Assembly (NCBI GenBank): GCA_016296505.1
Contig: JAEDJD010000024.1
Location: forward strand, 1 to 33,352
Reading direction: 5' to 3'
Source of the DNA: Oscillospiraceae bacterium
GTDB taxonomy: Bacteria > Bacillota > Clostridia > Oscillospirales > Ruminococcaceae
DNA: 33,352 nt
Part shown: positions 15,158 through 23,953 of the stretch, piece by piece
Numbering within the stretch: position 1 is the stretch's first letter
How the letters are laid out: each line of letters begins with the position of its first letter
Made by a program: the position numbers and the translations under genes
The notes under the pieces: model-generated
What the model saw: only the letters and a program-made list of their open reading frames with translations
Told to the model about the DNA's origin: nothing
Databases searched by the model: none

Positions 15158-17050
15158 TCAAATCAAGTGATTCAGCGCTTGTTCCACCTTGACGGCGACA
15201 AATCCATATGGCGGCAGTATGACGTCGTTGTCGTGGATTTCGCCGTGAACAACCTTGAACATTGTATAGTGATTGTTGAACGGCGTCTTGTCAACATGAA
15301 ATACAACTTCATGATCGGAACGGTTCAGCGCAATGACCATGCCCTTGCGCCGATGCTCCCGATACCGCGCAAATACAATATAATCATCCGCGAGTGTCAG
15401 AAATTTCAGCGCGCCGTCGACGAATACTTTTGTACTGTGCCGAATTCTTGAGAGTTCCTGCGTAAATGCAATCAGATCCTGATCCTCGTGCCCCCATGGG
15501 AAACAGCGGCGGTTAAAGGGATCGCCGTAGCCATCGAGTCCGGCTTCATCGCCGTAATAGATACTCGGCACGCCCGGCAGGAAAAATTGCAGGACCATTG
15601 CTGCTTTCAGTTTCTTTTTGCCGATTTCGTACTGCTGCGGATCGAGTCTGCGTTCCGCCTGCCAGTCTTTATTTCTACCGTTTGCCGGTTCGCCGCCGAA
15701 TATTGTGATTGCACGTTCAATGTCATGCGTTGAAACAAAATTCATCAATACATCCGCAGCACATTTCGGATAGTTTTCGAGAATTGTCATGATACTGTTG
15801 CGAAAATCATATGGGCTGCATCCGCCGAGATACTGCATGATTGCACTGCGAAACGGGTAATTCATCACCGAATCCAGCTGATTGCCAAGCAGATAGCGTC
15901 GTCGAACACCATATGCTTCTTTGGTGGAAGCGTCCTCCCAGACCTCGCCGATGATGACGTGATCGTCGATTGCCGCTTTCACGCAGTCATGCAGATGATC
16001 GAGAAACGCGTCCGGCAGTTCATCGGCGACATCCAGACGGAAGCCTGCTGCACCAAGCCGCATCCAATAATTCAGCACGCCGTTCTTTCCGCAGATATAA
16101 TCCGTATATTCCGGCTCATTCTCATTGACATTTGGGAGCGTATCAATGCCCCACCATGCCTCGTAGACATCCGGATATTGATGAAAACGATACCATTTGT
16201 AATACGGACTGTCCTGTGAATTGTACGCGCCGATCGAATCATAGCGGTGGAATTTATTAAAATATACGCTGTCCGCGCCGGTATGCGAAAATACGCCGTC
16301 AAGGATTACGCTGATGCCATGACGCGCAGCCTCTGTACAGAGCCGTGCGAAATCCTGATTCGTACCGAGCAGCGGATCGACTTTACGATAATTTGCGGTA
16401 TTATAACGGTGATTTTCGTGAGATTCAAAGATCGGATTCAGGTAGATACAGGTCACGCCGAGCGATTCGAGGTAATCCAATTTCTGTATAATACCCTCTA
16501 AATCGCCGCCGAAGTAGTCGTTATTCCAGACATGACCATTCTGATCCGGACGGTAATAGGGCGTACCGCCCCAGTCCTCACGCAGAACGCGATCGCTTGG
16601 GACATTTTCATGCGGCAGCCCGCTTCGGCAGAAGCGATCCGGAAAAATTTGATACATCACGCCGCCTTTGAGAAAATCAGGCGTTTTGAACGCTTCATCA
16701 TATACCGTAAGCTGAAACAGATCGCCCTCTCCGACTACGCCCTCATGTGCGGCAGTTTTTTTGATATAGAACCATTGACCGCCTGAAATATACGAAAAGT
16801 AATAATAATGCACACCGGGGAATGTTGCAGAACAGGTTGCAGAATAAAATATGTCGCCGTTATTCCGCGTGACCTGATTCATCGGAATAAATCGTTCCTT
16901 CATGCCCGGACGATACAGCACGAGCATCGGATTTGTATCCAGATTTGTTGATTCCGGCAGACAAATCGTGAAGGTACATAGCTCATTCTGCCGCAGTGCG
17001 CCGAAAACGGATTTATAGGCACGATCCCAGCTGTCATAGATTTTTCTCAT
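15158..17050 (-). CDS. Intracellular GH13 alpha-glycosidase (neopullulanase/cyclomaltodextrinase type)
   Basis: A glycoside hydrolase of family 13 acting on alpha-1,4 (and possibly alpha-1,6) glucans. No signal peptide is present, so it works in the cytoplasm. Residues 1-125 form an N-terminal beta domain like those of cyclomaltodextrinases. The catalytic barrel starts at about 130 (GGVMYQIFPDRF). The catalytic set is D340 (GFRLDVADE), E369 (IIGEVWEDA) and D443 (FVSTHDIE); DGVFSHTG at about 251-258 is conserved region I. A C-terminal beta domain ends the 630 residues. GAGG lies eight bases before the ATG. It follows glgP on the same strand, so the two would degrade stored glycogen or imported maltodextrins together. 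Confidence 0.92.
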   Translation of the reverse strand: MRKIYDSWDRAYKSVFGALRQNELCTFTICLPESTNLDTNPMLVLYRPGMKERFIPMNQVTRNNGDIFYSATCSATFPGVHYYYFSYISGGQWFYIKKTAAHEGVVGEGDLFQLTVYDEAFKTPDFLKGGVMYQIFPDRFCRSGLPHENVPSDRVLREDWGGTPYYRPDQNGHVWNNDYFGGDLEGIIQKLDYLESLGVTCIYLNPIFESHENHRYNTANYRKVDPLLGTNQDFARLCTEAARHGISVILDGVFSHTGADSVYFNKFHRYDSIGAYNSQDSPYYKWYRFHQYPDVYEAWWGIDTLPNVNENEPEYTDYICGKNGVLNYWMRLGAAGFRLDVADELPDAFLDHLHDCVKAAIDDHVIIGEVWEDASTKEAYGVRRRYLLGNQLDSVMNYPFRSAIMQYLGGCSPYDFRNSIMTILENYPKCAADVLMNFVSTHDIERAITIFGGEPANGRNKDWQAERRLDPQQYEIGKKKLKAAMVLQFFLPGVPSIYYGDEAGLDGYGDPFNRRCFPWGHEDQDLIAFTQELSRIRHSTKVFVDGALKFLTLADDYIVFARYREHRRKGMVIALNRSDHEVVFHVDKTPFNNHYTMFKVVHGEIHDNDVILPPYGFVAVKVEQALNHLI

Positions 17051-17070
17051 AGCAGAAACCTCTGAATCCC

Positions 17071-17100
17071 AAAAATAAAGGCGATCCTCCGATCGCCTTT
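17071..17100 (-). terminator. Intra-cluster terminator between glgP and the GH13 gene
   Basis: On the minus strand a perfect 10-bp stem (AAAGGCGATC with its complement), a four-base loop GGAG and the tail TTTATTTTT form a classic terminator 45 nt after the glgP stop. The GH13 start lies only about 20 nt beyond it and no strong promoter is visible in between, so it probably lowers downstream expression by partial read-through. Confidence 0.8.
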
Positions 17101-17145
17101 TTATTATGGCTACAGCACAGCAGTGCTATGCTGTTCGGATACAGC

Positions 17146-19530
17146 TTACAAATTCCAGATATTTTTTGCATATTCCGTGACAGCGCGATCTGCGGAGAAT
17201 ACGCCTGCACCGGCAATATTATGCAGGCTCATCTTCGCTAAGCGCTGCTTATCTGCATAGCACTGTGCCGCATATGCCTGCGCTGCACGATAGCTGTCAA
17301 AATCAGCAAGCACCATATACGGATCCTGCGTGCGCAGCGATTGTGCGATATCCGGGAATTTATCGCCGTTGATGCCGTTGTAAATACGATCGATGCAGGC
17401 ACGGATCAGACCGTGATGGTCGTAGATCTCCTGCGGATGATAATGCGGCTTACGGTGATTGACTTCTTCGGTTTTCATACCGAAAATAATGATATTTTCA
17501 TCGCCGGCGGCATCCTTGATCTCGATGTTCGCGCCGTCCAGCGTACCGATCGTGACAGCGCCATTGAGCATCAGCTTCATGTTGCCCGTTCCGGAAGCCT
17601 CAGTACCGGCAAGTGAAATCTGCTCGGAGAAGTCGGAAGCCGGCATCAGCAGTTCGGAGAGTGTGACGCAGTAGTTTTCGAGGAATACAACTGTGAGCTT
17701 TTCGCTGATTTTCGGATTTTTGCGAATCTCCTCGGAAAGGCTCCAGATCATCTTGATAATCTGTTTTGCGAGATAGTAGCCCGGCGCGGCTTTTGCAGCG
17801 AAGATATAGGTCTTAGGTGCAAAGGCCATATCCGGATTATCAAGCAGCGTCTGATAATCCGCAAGAATATTCAGCGCATTCAGATGCTGACGCTTATATT
17901 CATGCAGACGCTTTACCTGAACGTCGAACACACTGTCCGGATTCAGCACAATGCCGTTTTTCGCCTTGACATACTTTGCAAATTCAATCTTATTCTCACG
18001 CTTGACCGCCATGAGTTTTTCAAGCACTGCGGCGTCATTTTGGAATGCGCGGAATTTTTCGAGATCGGCAGCATTTTTGAGGAATCCGCTGCCGATTGTC
18101 GATTTCAGAAGCTTCGTCAGACCGGGGTTCGACTGATACAGCCAGCGACGGTATGCGATACCATTTGTGACATTGGTAAACTTATTCGGAGTATAGCGAT
18201 ATTCGTTGTTGAAAACGGCGTCCTTGATAATTTCGGAATGCAGCTTGGAAACACCGTTGACATTGTGCGACGCCGCAACACAGAGCGTTGCCATATGAAT
18301 CAGGTTATCCTGAATAATGGACATTTTAGTTGTCAGGGCGCTGTCATTGGTTTTTGCAAAGACCTCTGCGCAGTAACGATTATTGATTTCCACGATAATC
18401 GAGAATATACGCGGAATCACTCTGCGGACAAGATTGACGTCCCACTTTTCAAGCGCTTCTGCCATGACGGTATGATTCGTATAGGCAAAGACGCGCTTGG
18501 TGATATCCCAAGCCTTTTCCCAACTGTAACCGCAGTCATCGAGCAGAATGCGCATCAGTTCCGGAATAGCAAGCGTCGGGTGCGTATCGTTGATGTGAAT
18601 TGCAACCTTGTCGGCGAGATTGTCGAGCGTACCGTAAACGCTCATATGGTTGTTGACGATATCGCCGATTGCCGCCGCGCAAAGGAAATACTGCTGACGC
18701 AGACGGAGCGATTTGCCCTCAAGGTGATTATCATTCGGATAAAGCACCTTTGAAATTGCGTTTGCAATGGAATTCTGTGCAAGCGCCTTGGAATAATCAC
18801 CCTGATTAAACATGGCCATATCAAAGCTCGGCGCTTTTGCAGACCACAGTCTCAGAACGGAAACCGCATTGCTGTTGTAGCCGGAAACATACATATCATA
18901 GGGGATTGCGGTTACGGTGCTGTAGTTGATATGGGATACATGGTGATACTGCTGATCCCAGTATTCTTCGAGATCGCCCTCAAAATGAATTTCGATTGCC
19001 TGCTCCGGCTTCGGATCAAGCCAGACCTCGCCGCCGGGCAGCCAGTTATCGGGCAGCTCTGTCTGCCAGCCTTCTTCGAGCTGCTGCTTGAAGATACCGT
19101 ATTCATAGCAGATGGAGTGACCAGTTGCCGGATAGCCTGTTGTAGCAAGACCATCCAGATAGCAGGCAGCCAGTCTGCCGAGACCGCCGTTTCCGAGTCC
19201 GGCGTCCGGTTCGTAGTCATATACTCTGTCGAGATTGATATCAAACTTCTTGAGGAACATTTCAATTTCGTCTGCGAGTTCGAGGTTATAGAGGGACGTC
19301 TTGAGCGATCTGCCCATGAGAAATTCCATGGAGAGATAAAAAACCTGCTTCTGACCGGTTGAATTGGCATGGTTCATAAATTTCTGACGCTTTGCTTTCA
19401 TCAGTTCGGTGATGACTGCGGAAAGTGCCAGATAAATCTGTTTATCGCTCGCCTCGTCCGGCGAAACATTAAATTGCATCTGAAGGCGGTTCAGGAAGTC
19501 CTGCGTCACCTTTTCCGAAAATTTGGACAT
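17146..19530 (-). CDS. glgP: Glycogen/starch/alpha-glucan phosphorylase
   Basis: A PLP-dependent GT35 enzyme that releases glucose 1-phosphate from alpha-1,4-glucan ends with inorganic phosphate. The PLP lysine is K652 in GTGNMKLMLNG. Other family motifs are EPDAGLGNGGLGRLAACYLD (about 107-126), INDTHPTLAIPE (about 313-324) and VKRLHEYKRQ (about 539-548). At 794 residues it is typical of bacterial GlgP; a short N-terminus without the animal-type phosphorylation site suggests it is not controlled like the muscle enzyme. GGAG lies ten bases before the ATG. It is preceded by an unusually long, hairpin-rich leader and followed by a leaky terminator and the GH13 gene. Confidence 0.96.
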   Translation of the reverse strand: MSKFSEKVTQDFLNRLQMQFNVSPDEASDKQIYLALSAVITELMKAKRQKFMNHANSTGQKQVFYLSMEFLMGRSLKTSLYNLELADEIEMFLKKFDINLDRVYDYEPDAGLGNGGLGRLAACYLDGLATTGYPATGHSICYEYGIFKQQLEEGWQTELPDNWLPGGEVWLDPKPEQAIEIHFEGDLEEYWDQQYHHVSHINYSTVTAIPYDMYVSGYNSNAVSVLRLWSAKAPSFDMAMFNQGDYSKALAQNSIANAISKVLYPNDNHLEGKSLRLRQQYFLCAAAIGDIVNNHMSVYGTLDNLADKVAIHINDTHPTLAIPELMRILLDDCGYSWEKAWDITKRVFAYTNHTVMAEALEKWDVNLVRRVIPRIFSIIVEINNRYCAEVFAKTNDSALTTKMSIIQDNLIHMATLCVAASHNVNGVSKLHSEIIKDAVFNNEYRYTPNKFTNVTNGIAYRRWLYQSNPGLTKLLKSTIGSGFLKNAADLEKFRAFQNDAAVLEKLMAVKRENKIEFAKYVKAKNGIVLNPDSVFDVQVKRLHEYKRQHLNALNILADYQTLLDNPDMAFAPKTYIFAAKAAPGYYLAKQIIKMIWSLSEEIRKNPKISEKLTVVFLENYCVTLSELLMPASDFSEQISLAGTEASGTGNMKLMLNGAVTIGTLDGANIEIKDAAGDENIIIFGMKTEEVNHRKPHYHPQEIYDHHGLIRACIDRIYNGINGDKFPDIAQSLRTQDPYMVLADFDSYRAAQAYAAQCYADKQRLAKMSLHNIAGAGVFSADRAVTEYAKNIWNL

Positions 19531-19580
19531 ATCTATTAAACTCCATTTCTCCGTCGTGTAATCGTGTAGTAGTCGGTTTG

Positions 19581-19686
19581 CCGCTTGCAGGCATACAGAA
19601 TTCTGTATGCGGCGGTCGCCGCTGCCGTGACGGCGGCGTGCCGGCAGCAGGCGAAGATCACAAGCATATTTTTGGCGCTGTGATCT
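19581..19686 (-). promoter_or_regulatory. Structured 5' leader of glgP: three consecutive hairpins
   Basis: Between the glgP promoter and its start codon the transcript is about 167 nt and folds on paper into three hairpins. P1 is an 8-bp stem, AGATCACA (19679-19686) with TGTGATCT (19655-19662). P2 is a 7-bp GC stem, GCTGCCG / CGGCAGC (19642-19648 with 19621-19627). P3 is a perfect 20-bp palindrome at 19591-19610, extended by CCGC/GCGG (19581-19584 with 19612-19615). Bases in P2 can alternatively pair as GCCGC/GCGGC (19618-19622 with 19633-19637), which excludes P2. No stem is followed by a T-run. I know no riboswitch class that matches. A regulatory role is inferred. Confidence 0.55.
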
Positions 19687-19703
19687 ACAAACAATACCAT
19701 TTT

Positions 19704-19732
19704 ATTATACCCGATTCATGCAGAAAATGCAA
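19704..19732 (-). promoter_or_regulatory. Sigma-A promoter of glgP
   Basis: On the minus strand TTGCAT (19727-19732), 17 bp, TATAAT (19704-19709). The implied leader is about 167 nt. The remainder of the 555-bp gap between glgP and the DJ-1 gene (19733-20002) is AT-rich and holds nothing I can support. Confidence 0.75.
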
Positions 19733-20002
19733 TAGCTGAATTATACAAATTTGCCTCATAGATTCCGGTATATTATCCAATCAAATCAAATTTTGTATCA
19801 AGAAAATGTGTATAACGCACAGTGCGTTTCTGGTTATGTGACCGAACAATATGGAATGTATTCTGCTTTTTTAGTCAGAACGTAGAAAACACGCCTTTTT
19901 TTGGATTTGAATGCGTCATCTGGAAATTTTACGATTTGAACGGTATTTTCACGCGCAGATGTCCGATTTTCTTAATTATGTCTTACGGTTATGGAATGAA
20001 AC

Positions 20003-20031
20003 TTGACTTTCGGCTGAATACATGATATAAT
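20003..20031 (+). promoter_or_regulatory. Sigma-A promoter of the DJ-1 / mltG operon
   Basis: TTGACT (20003-20008), 17 bp, TATAAT (20026-20031). It lies 54 nt before the DJ-1-type gene and is the only clear promoter for the nine-gene run up to 28503. Confidence 0.82.
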
Positions 20032-20085
20032 AGCATGATATAGTATGCATATCAGTCGAAGGAACAGAAAAGCGGAGGCACAGAT

Positions 20086-20631
20086 ATGATATATGTTTTT
20101 CTTGCAGAGGGCTTTGAGGAAATCGAGGCGCTGACGCCCGTTGATTGCCTGCGCAGAGCCGGTAAAACAGTCTGTACGGTCGGAATCGGCGGAACCGTGA
20201 TCAAGGGTTCGCACGGGGTTTCCGTCACCGCAGACATTGCAGACTCTGCGTTGGTACTGGATGATTCTGTGGAGATGATCGTACTGCCCGGCGGTATGCC
20301 CGGTACGATTCACCTCGGTGAAAGCGCTGCGGTACAGGACGCATTGACCTATTGCGCTTCGCATGACAAATGGATCGCTGCGATCTGTGCGGCGCCCTCA
20401 ATTCTCGGCGCACGCGGTTTGCTTAGCGATAAAACTGCAACCTGTTATCCCGGATTTGAAAAGCAGCTTGTTGGCTGCAATGCCGTTGCAGAGCCTGTTT
20501 GTCAGGACGGCAGGATGATTACCGGCAGAGGACCGGGCGCTGCAATGGATTTTTCACTGAAACTGGTTTCGGTGCTTTGCGGTGCGGATACCGCCTGCAG
20601 CATTGCAGAAGGAATGGTGTACGGCAAATGA
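20086..20631 (+). CDS. DJ-1/PfpI family protein (YajL/ThiJ-like)
   Basis: A small cytoplasmic protein of the DJ-1 superfamily, with class I glutamine amidotransferase-like fold. The nucleophile-elbow cysteine is in AAICAAPSILG (about residue 105), and the conserved glutamate is E15 or nearby in AEGFEEIEA. LPGGMPG precedes the active-site strand. At 181 residues the protein matches the YajL/DJ-1 branch, which has been linked to oxidative-stress and chaperone or glyoxalase functions. Its stop overlaps the next start as ATGA, which couples it to the folate gene. The ribosome site is AGCGGAGG. Confidence 0.9.
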   Translation: MIYVFLAEGFEEIEALTPVDCLRRAGKTVCTVGIGGTVIKGSHGVSVTADIADSALVLDDSVEMIVLPGGMPGTIHLGESAAVQDALTYCASHDKWIAAICAAPSILGARGLLSDKTATCYPGFEKQLVGCNAVAEPVCQDGRMITGRGPGAAMDFSLKLVSVLCGADTACSIAEGMVYGK

Positions 20632-21212
20632 GCTTGGATATCACAGCGGAGAAAAAAGCGCTGCGCAGATCAATGTTTCAACTGCGTGCGGAAATGTCAT
20701 TTGACAGCCGGCGTTCTGCTGAACAGATCATAACCGAAACGGTATTGCAGCATCCTGCCTATCAGCAGGCCCGGCAGATCTTCTGCTATGTTTCGATGCC
20801 GCATGAGGTCTGTACGAAAACACTGCTCTCGTCTGCATTGCAGGATGGAAAAATTCTTGGTCTGCCGGTCTGCGAGCCGCAGAGTTGTACGATGACGTTT
20901 TATCGTTTGGATGCGCTTTCAGAGCTTCAGACAGGTGCATTCCGGATACCGATTCCTCCTGTTTCACAGGATCGTATCTTGACGCCGGATGCAGATACGC
21001 TGATGATCGTACCAATGCTTGCCTATGACGCGGAGGGATATCGGCTTGGTGCGGGCGGTGGATATTATGATCGTTACCTCGAACGGTATCAAATCAGAAC
21101 GCTTGGCATTTGTTATGCAGACTGCCGGCAGACGCAGCTTCCACATGATGCGTTTGACCGCAGACTGGATTGCTGCGTAACGGAACAAAAAACGGAGGAT
21201 TTTTATGGCTGA
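20628..21212 (+). CDS. 5-formyltetrahydrofolate cyclo-ligase
   Basis: This ATP-dependent enzyme turns 5-formyl-THF into 5,10-methenyl-THF and so returns stored folate to one-carbon metabolism. The 194-residue protein has the basic N-terminal helix (KKALRRSMFQLRAEMS), the folate-binding region ILGLPVCEP and the family signature YRLGAGGGYYDRYL near the C-terminus. I start it at the ATG inside the ATGA overlap with the DJ-1-type gene; the open frame upstream is only an overlap with that gene. It ends eight bases inside mltG. Tight overlaps on both sides point to translational coupling. Confidence 0.93.
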   Translation: MSLDITAEKKALRRSMFQLRAEMSFDSRRSAEQIITETVLQHPAYQQARQIFCYVSMPHEVCTKTLLSSALQDGKILGLPVCEPQSCTMTFYRLDALSELQTGAFRIPIPPVSQDRILTPDADTLMIVPMLAYDAEGYRLGAGGGYYDRYLERYQIRTLGICYADCRQTQLPHDAFDRRLDCCVTEQKTEDFYG

Positions 21213-22746
21213 TGAACATATGCCCCGTCAGGACGCTGAAAATGAAGCGCTGACGGTTGAAATCACCGAGCTTTCGGAGGATGATGCGGAGCAGCTTTCC
21301 GAATCGGCTGATATCAGCAGCGATACCGCGCTTTTTGCTGCGATTGACGCGGAAATAAGCGCGGAGAATGAGCCTGCTGAACATGAAAGCTCGCTTCCGG
21401 AGCAGTCGGCGTCTGTTTCCAAGACGGACGCACTCAAGGAAAAGGCTGCCAGCGTCGCCGGTAAGCTGAAGGATAAAGCTGGACAGCTTTCCGACGAGCT
21501 TCGGCAATCCGGAAACCGGAAAAAAAAGCATAATAATAAGAAAAAAGTAAAGAAGCGTTCCATTGAGGAAGAGCTTGCCGATCTCGCAGAGGAAGAAAAG
21601 CAATTCGATGAATGGGGCAGAAAAATCCGGAAGAAACGGAAATATCGCAGACGTAAAAAGAGCCGTAAGCTCTCTTGTACGCTTGTTCTGCTGACATTGA
21701 TTCTTGCCTCATCCTCGGTTCTTGCTGCTGCAATTCTTGCCGTTGCAAAAGAGATGTACGGCATTGATAAGGACGTTGATAAGCGTATTGTCGTGATTGC
21801 GGAAGGTTCTACTACGCAGGATATTGCACAGCAACTGATGGACGCGAGAATTATCTCTCTGCCAGAGGTATTCCGTCTGGTTTCCCGTATGAATGAAAAG
21901 GACGGCAGCTATATCGCCGGAGAACACGTCCTCAGACCTTCCATGTCCTACGAAGCAATGATTGAGGAGCTTTGTACCAATATGGCGGATGAGCGTGAGT
22001 CGCAGCGCGTCGTATTTCGTGAGGGTATTACGCTGGTTGACGCTGCACGTATTTTGCAGGAGAATCAGATCTGCAATGCGGAGGATTTCCTGTTCTATTT
22101 TAACGGCGGCGGCTATGGCTTCCGGTTTGAGGAAATGCTGCCGGAAAAGAATGCGCAGAAGTGGCAGCAGCGTGAAGGCTATTGCTTCCCGGATACCTAC
22201 GAATTCTATGTCGATGAGGATCCGAGTATCGTTGCACAGAAGATCTATTCAAACTTTGATTCCAAGCTGACAGATGGCGATTATCAGAAGATGGACGAAC
22301 TGGGTATGACGTTGGATCAGGTCATTACATTGGCCTCTATGGTTCAGGGCGAGGCTTCTAAGGTCGATTATATGAAGCGCGTTTCCGCAGTTTTCCATAA
22401 TCGTCTGAGAAGTCCCGCGATCTACCCGAAGCTTGAATCCGACCCGACTAGAAAATATGCCGATTTGATTGCAGAGAATCTCCCGATTCCGGATGAAATT
22501 ATGACGACCGCGTACAACACCTATAAGGGTACTGGTCTGCCGCCGGGTGCAATCAATAACCCGGGTCGAGAGTCCATCGAAGCCGTGCTCTATCCATTAA
22601 TGCCGTGCAACGATTACTTCTTCAACTCGAATATTGATACCGGCGAAACCTTCTTCGCAGAGACCTATGATCAGCATCTTTTAAATCTGGAGACCGTTCA
22701 GGCACAGTATGCAGCGGCAAAGGCGGCGGCAAATGGTGAGACATAA
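21205..22746 (+). CDS. mltG: Endolytic murein transglycosylase MltG (YceG-like)
   Basis: A membrane-bound lytic transglycosylase that cuts nascent glycan strands and so ends their synthesis. The protein has 513 residues: a long charged cytoplasmic part (1-155, acidic then lysine-rich with a coiled stretch EEELADLAEEEKQF), one TM helix (157-182), a LysM-like region (about 192-245) and the YceG catalytic domain. The catalytic glutamate is probably E383 in LASMVQGEAS; the first glutamate of the common EKE motif is glutamine here. PDTYEF and GLPPGAINNPG are further family motifs. GGAGG precedes the ATG. The following U32 peptidase gene is a conserved neighbour, as in Bacillus subtilis yrrL-yrrN/O. 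Confidence 0.93.
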   Translation: MADEHMPRQDAENEALTVEITELSEDDAEQLSESADISSDTALFAAIDAEISAENEPAEHESSLPEQSASVSKTDALKEKAASVAGKLKDKAGQLSDELRQSGNRKKKHNNKKKVKKRSIEEELADLAEEEKQFDEWGRKIRKKRKYRRRKKSRKLSCTLVLLTLILASSSVLAAAILAVAKEMYGIDKDVDKRIVVIAEGSTTQDIAQQLMDARIISLPEVFRLVSRMNEKDGSYIAGEHVLRPSMSYEAMIEELCTNMADERESQRVVFREGITLVDAARILQENQICNAEDFLFYFNGGGYGFRFEEMLPEKNAQKWQQREGYCFPDTYEFYVDEDPSIVAQKIYSNFDSKLTDGDYQKMDELGMTLDQVITLASMVQGEASKVDYMKRVSAVFHNRLRSPAIYPKLESDPTRKYADLIAENLPIPDEIMTTAYNTYKGTGLPPGAINNPGRESIEAVLYPLMPCNDYFFNSNIDTGETFFAETYDQHLLNLETVQAQYAAAKAAANGET

Positions 22747-23953
22747 GCCGGAACTGCTGGCACCGGCAGGCGATTCCGAATGCTTTGCAGCCGCATTGCA
22801 GTTCGGTGCAGACGCTGTCTATGTCGGCGCTAAGGAATATGGAATGCGTGCCGCAGCGAAGAATTTTGATTTTGATGCACTGCAGCTTGCCGTGCAGACG
22901 GCACACGCACAGGGCGTCCGCGTCTTTTTGACGGCGAACGTCCTGCCGCGTAATGCGGAAATGGACGCGTTTCCTTCATTTATCAAACATATCGAGTCTT
23001 GCGGCATTGACGCAGTCATTGCCGCTGATCTCGGTGTCATTACACAGATCCGCGCCCTTGCGCCGAAGCTGACGGTTCACGCTTCTACGCAAACGGGCGT
23101 GGTCAATTATCAGACCGCAAACGCGCTCTATGCACTCGGCGTAAAGCGCGTTGTTCTTGCAAGAGAGCTTTCTATTGCGGAAATCGCAGAGATACGTGCA
23201 AAAACGCCGCCTGATCTCGAAATCGAGGTTTTTGTTCATGGCGCAATGTGCATGAGCGTTTCCGGACGCTGCCTGCTTTCGGAATATCTGACCGGCAGAG
23301 ACGCAAATCGCGGTGCCTGTGCGCAATCCTGCCGCTGGAAGTATGCGCTTATGGAAGAAAAACGTCCGGGACAGTATTTTCCTGTGGATGAGGATTCGGA
23401 TGGCAGCTATATTCTGAATGCAAAGGATCTCTGCCTGCTGCCCTATCTGAAAGAGCTTGCAGAGGCAGGCGTGGATTCGATCAAGATCGAGGGCAGAGCA
23501 AAAGCTGCCTACTACGTTGCAGGTGTGACGAATGCCTATCGGATGGCGCTTGACTGTCTTTTTGATGTGCCTTCGCGCGAGGTACCGCAGTGGGTGATGC
23601 AGGAACTGAACAATGTCAGTCATCGTCCCTATACGGTCGGATTTGCATTCGGACAGCGTAAGGATCTCATCTGGCAGGAGGAAAACGGATATATTCGCGA
23701 TTATGAGGTTGTCGGCATTGTGCAGAAGCAGGAGAACGGTCGGCTTTATGTCAGCCAGCGCAACCGCTTCTTTGCCGGTGATACCGTTGAACTTCTCATG
23801 CCGCAGCAGATTCCGCTGGAGCTGACTGTCACCGATCTGCAAAACGGCGAGGGTGAGCCGATTGAAGCGGCAAACCATGCTGTTATGGATTGCTCGTTCC
23901 GCTGTGATTTTGATGTTCCGGCTGGCGCGTTTGTACGGAAAAAAGTCCTATGA
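22733..23953 (+). CDS. trhP: U32 family peptidase, tRNA hydroxylation protein TrhP type
   Basis: U32 proteins carry the signature seen here at about 156-174: EVFVHGAMCMSVSGRCLLS. Further cysteines (CAQSCRW) follow. Bacterial relatives TrhP (E. coli YegQ, B. subtilis YrrN/YrrO) are required for prephenate-dependent 5-hydroxyuridine in tRNA wobble positions, and RlhA modifies 23S rRNA, so an RNA-modification role is more likely than proteolysis. The start is probably the ATG at MVRHKPELLAPAG, inside the end of mltG (14-nt overlap); an ATG eight codons upstream is possible. Length (about 406 residues) and the mltG neighbour fit the YrrO-type TrhP. TrhP versus RlhA is judged from context only. 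Confidence 0.82.
   Translation: MVRHKPELLAPAGDSECFAAALQFGADAVYVGAKEYGMRAAAKNFDFDALQLAVQTAHAQGVRVFLTANVLPRNAEMDAFPSFIKHIESCGIDAVIAADLGVITQIRALAPKLTVHASTQTGVVNYQTANALYALGVKRVVLARELSIAEIAEIRAKTPPDLEIEVFVHGAMCMSVSGRCLLSEYLTGRDANRGACAQSCRWKYALMEEKRPGQYFPVDEDSDGSYILNAKDLCLLPYLKELAEAGVDSIKIEGRAKAAYYVAGVTNAYRMALDCLFDVPSREVPQWVMQELNNVSHRPYTVGFAFGQRKDLIWQEENGYIRDYEVVGIVQKQENGRLYVSQRNRFFAGDTVELLMPQQIPLELTVTDLQNGEGEPIEAANHAVMDCSFRCDFDVPAGAFVRKKVL

Noticed and set aside
19822..20025. 67-codon frame in the glgP / DJ-1 intergenic region
   Set aside because: Aromatic- and cysteine-rich random-looking translation, no ribosome site, and it runs into the promoter of the next operon.
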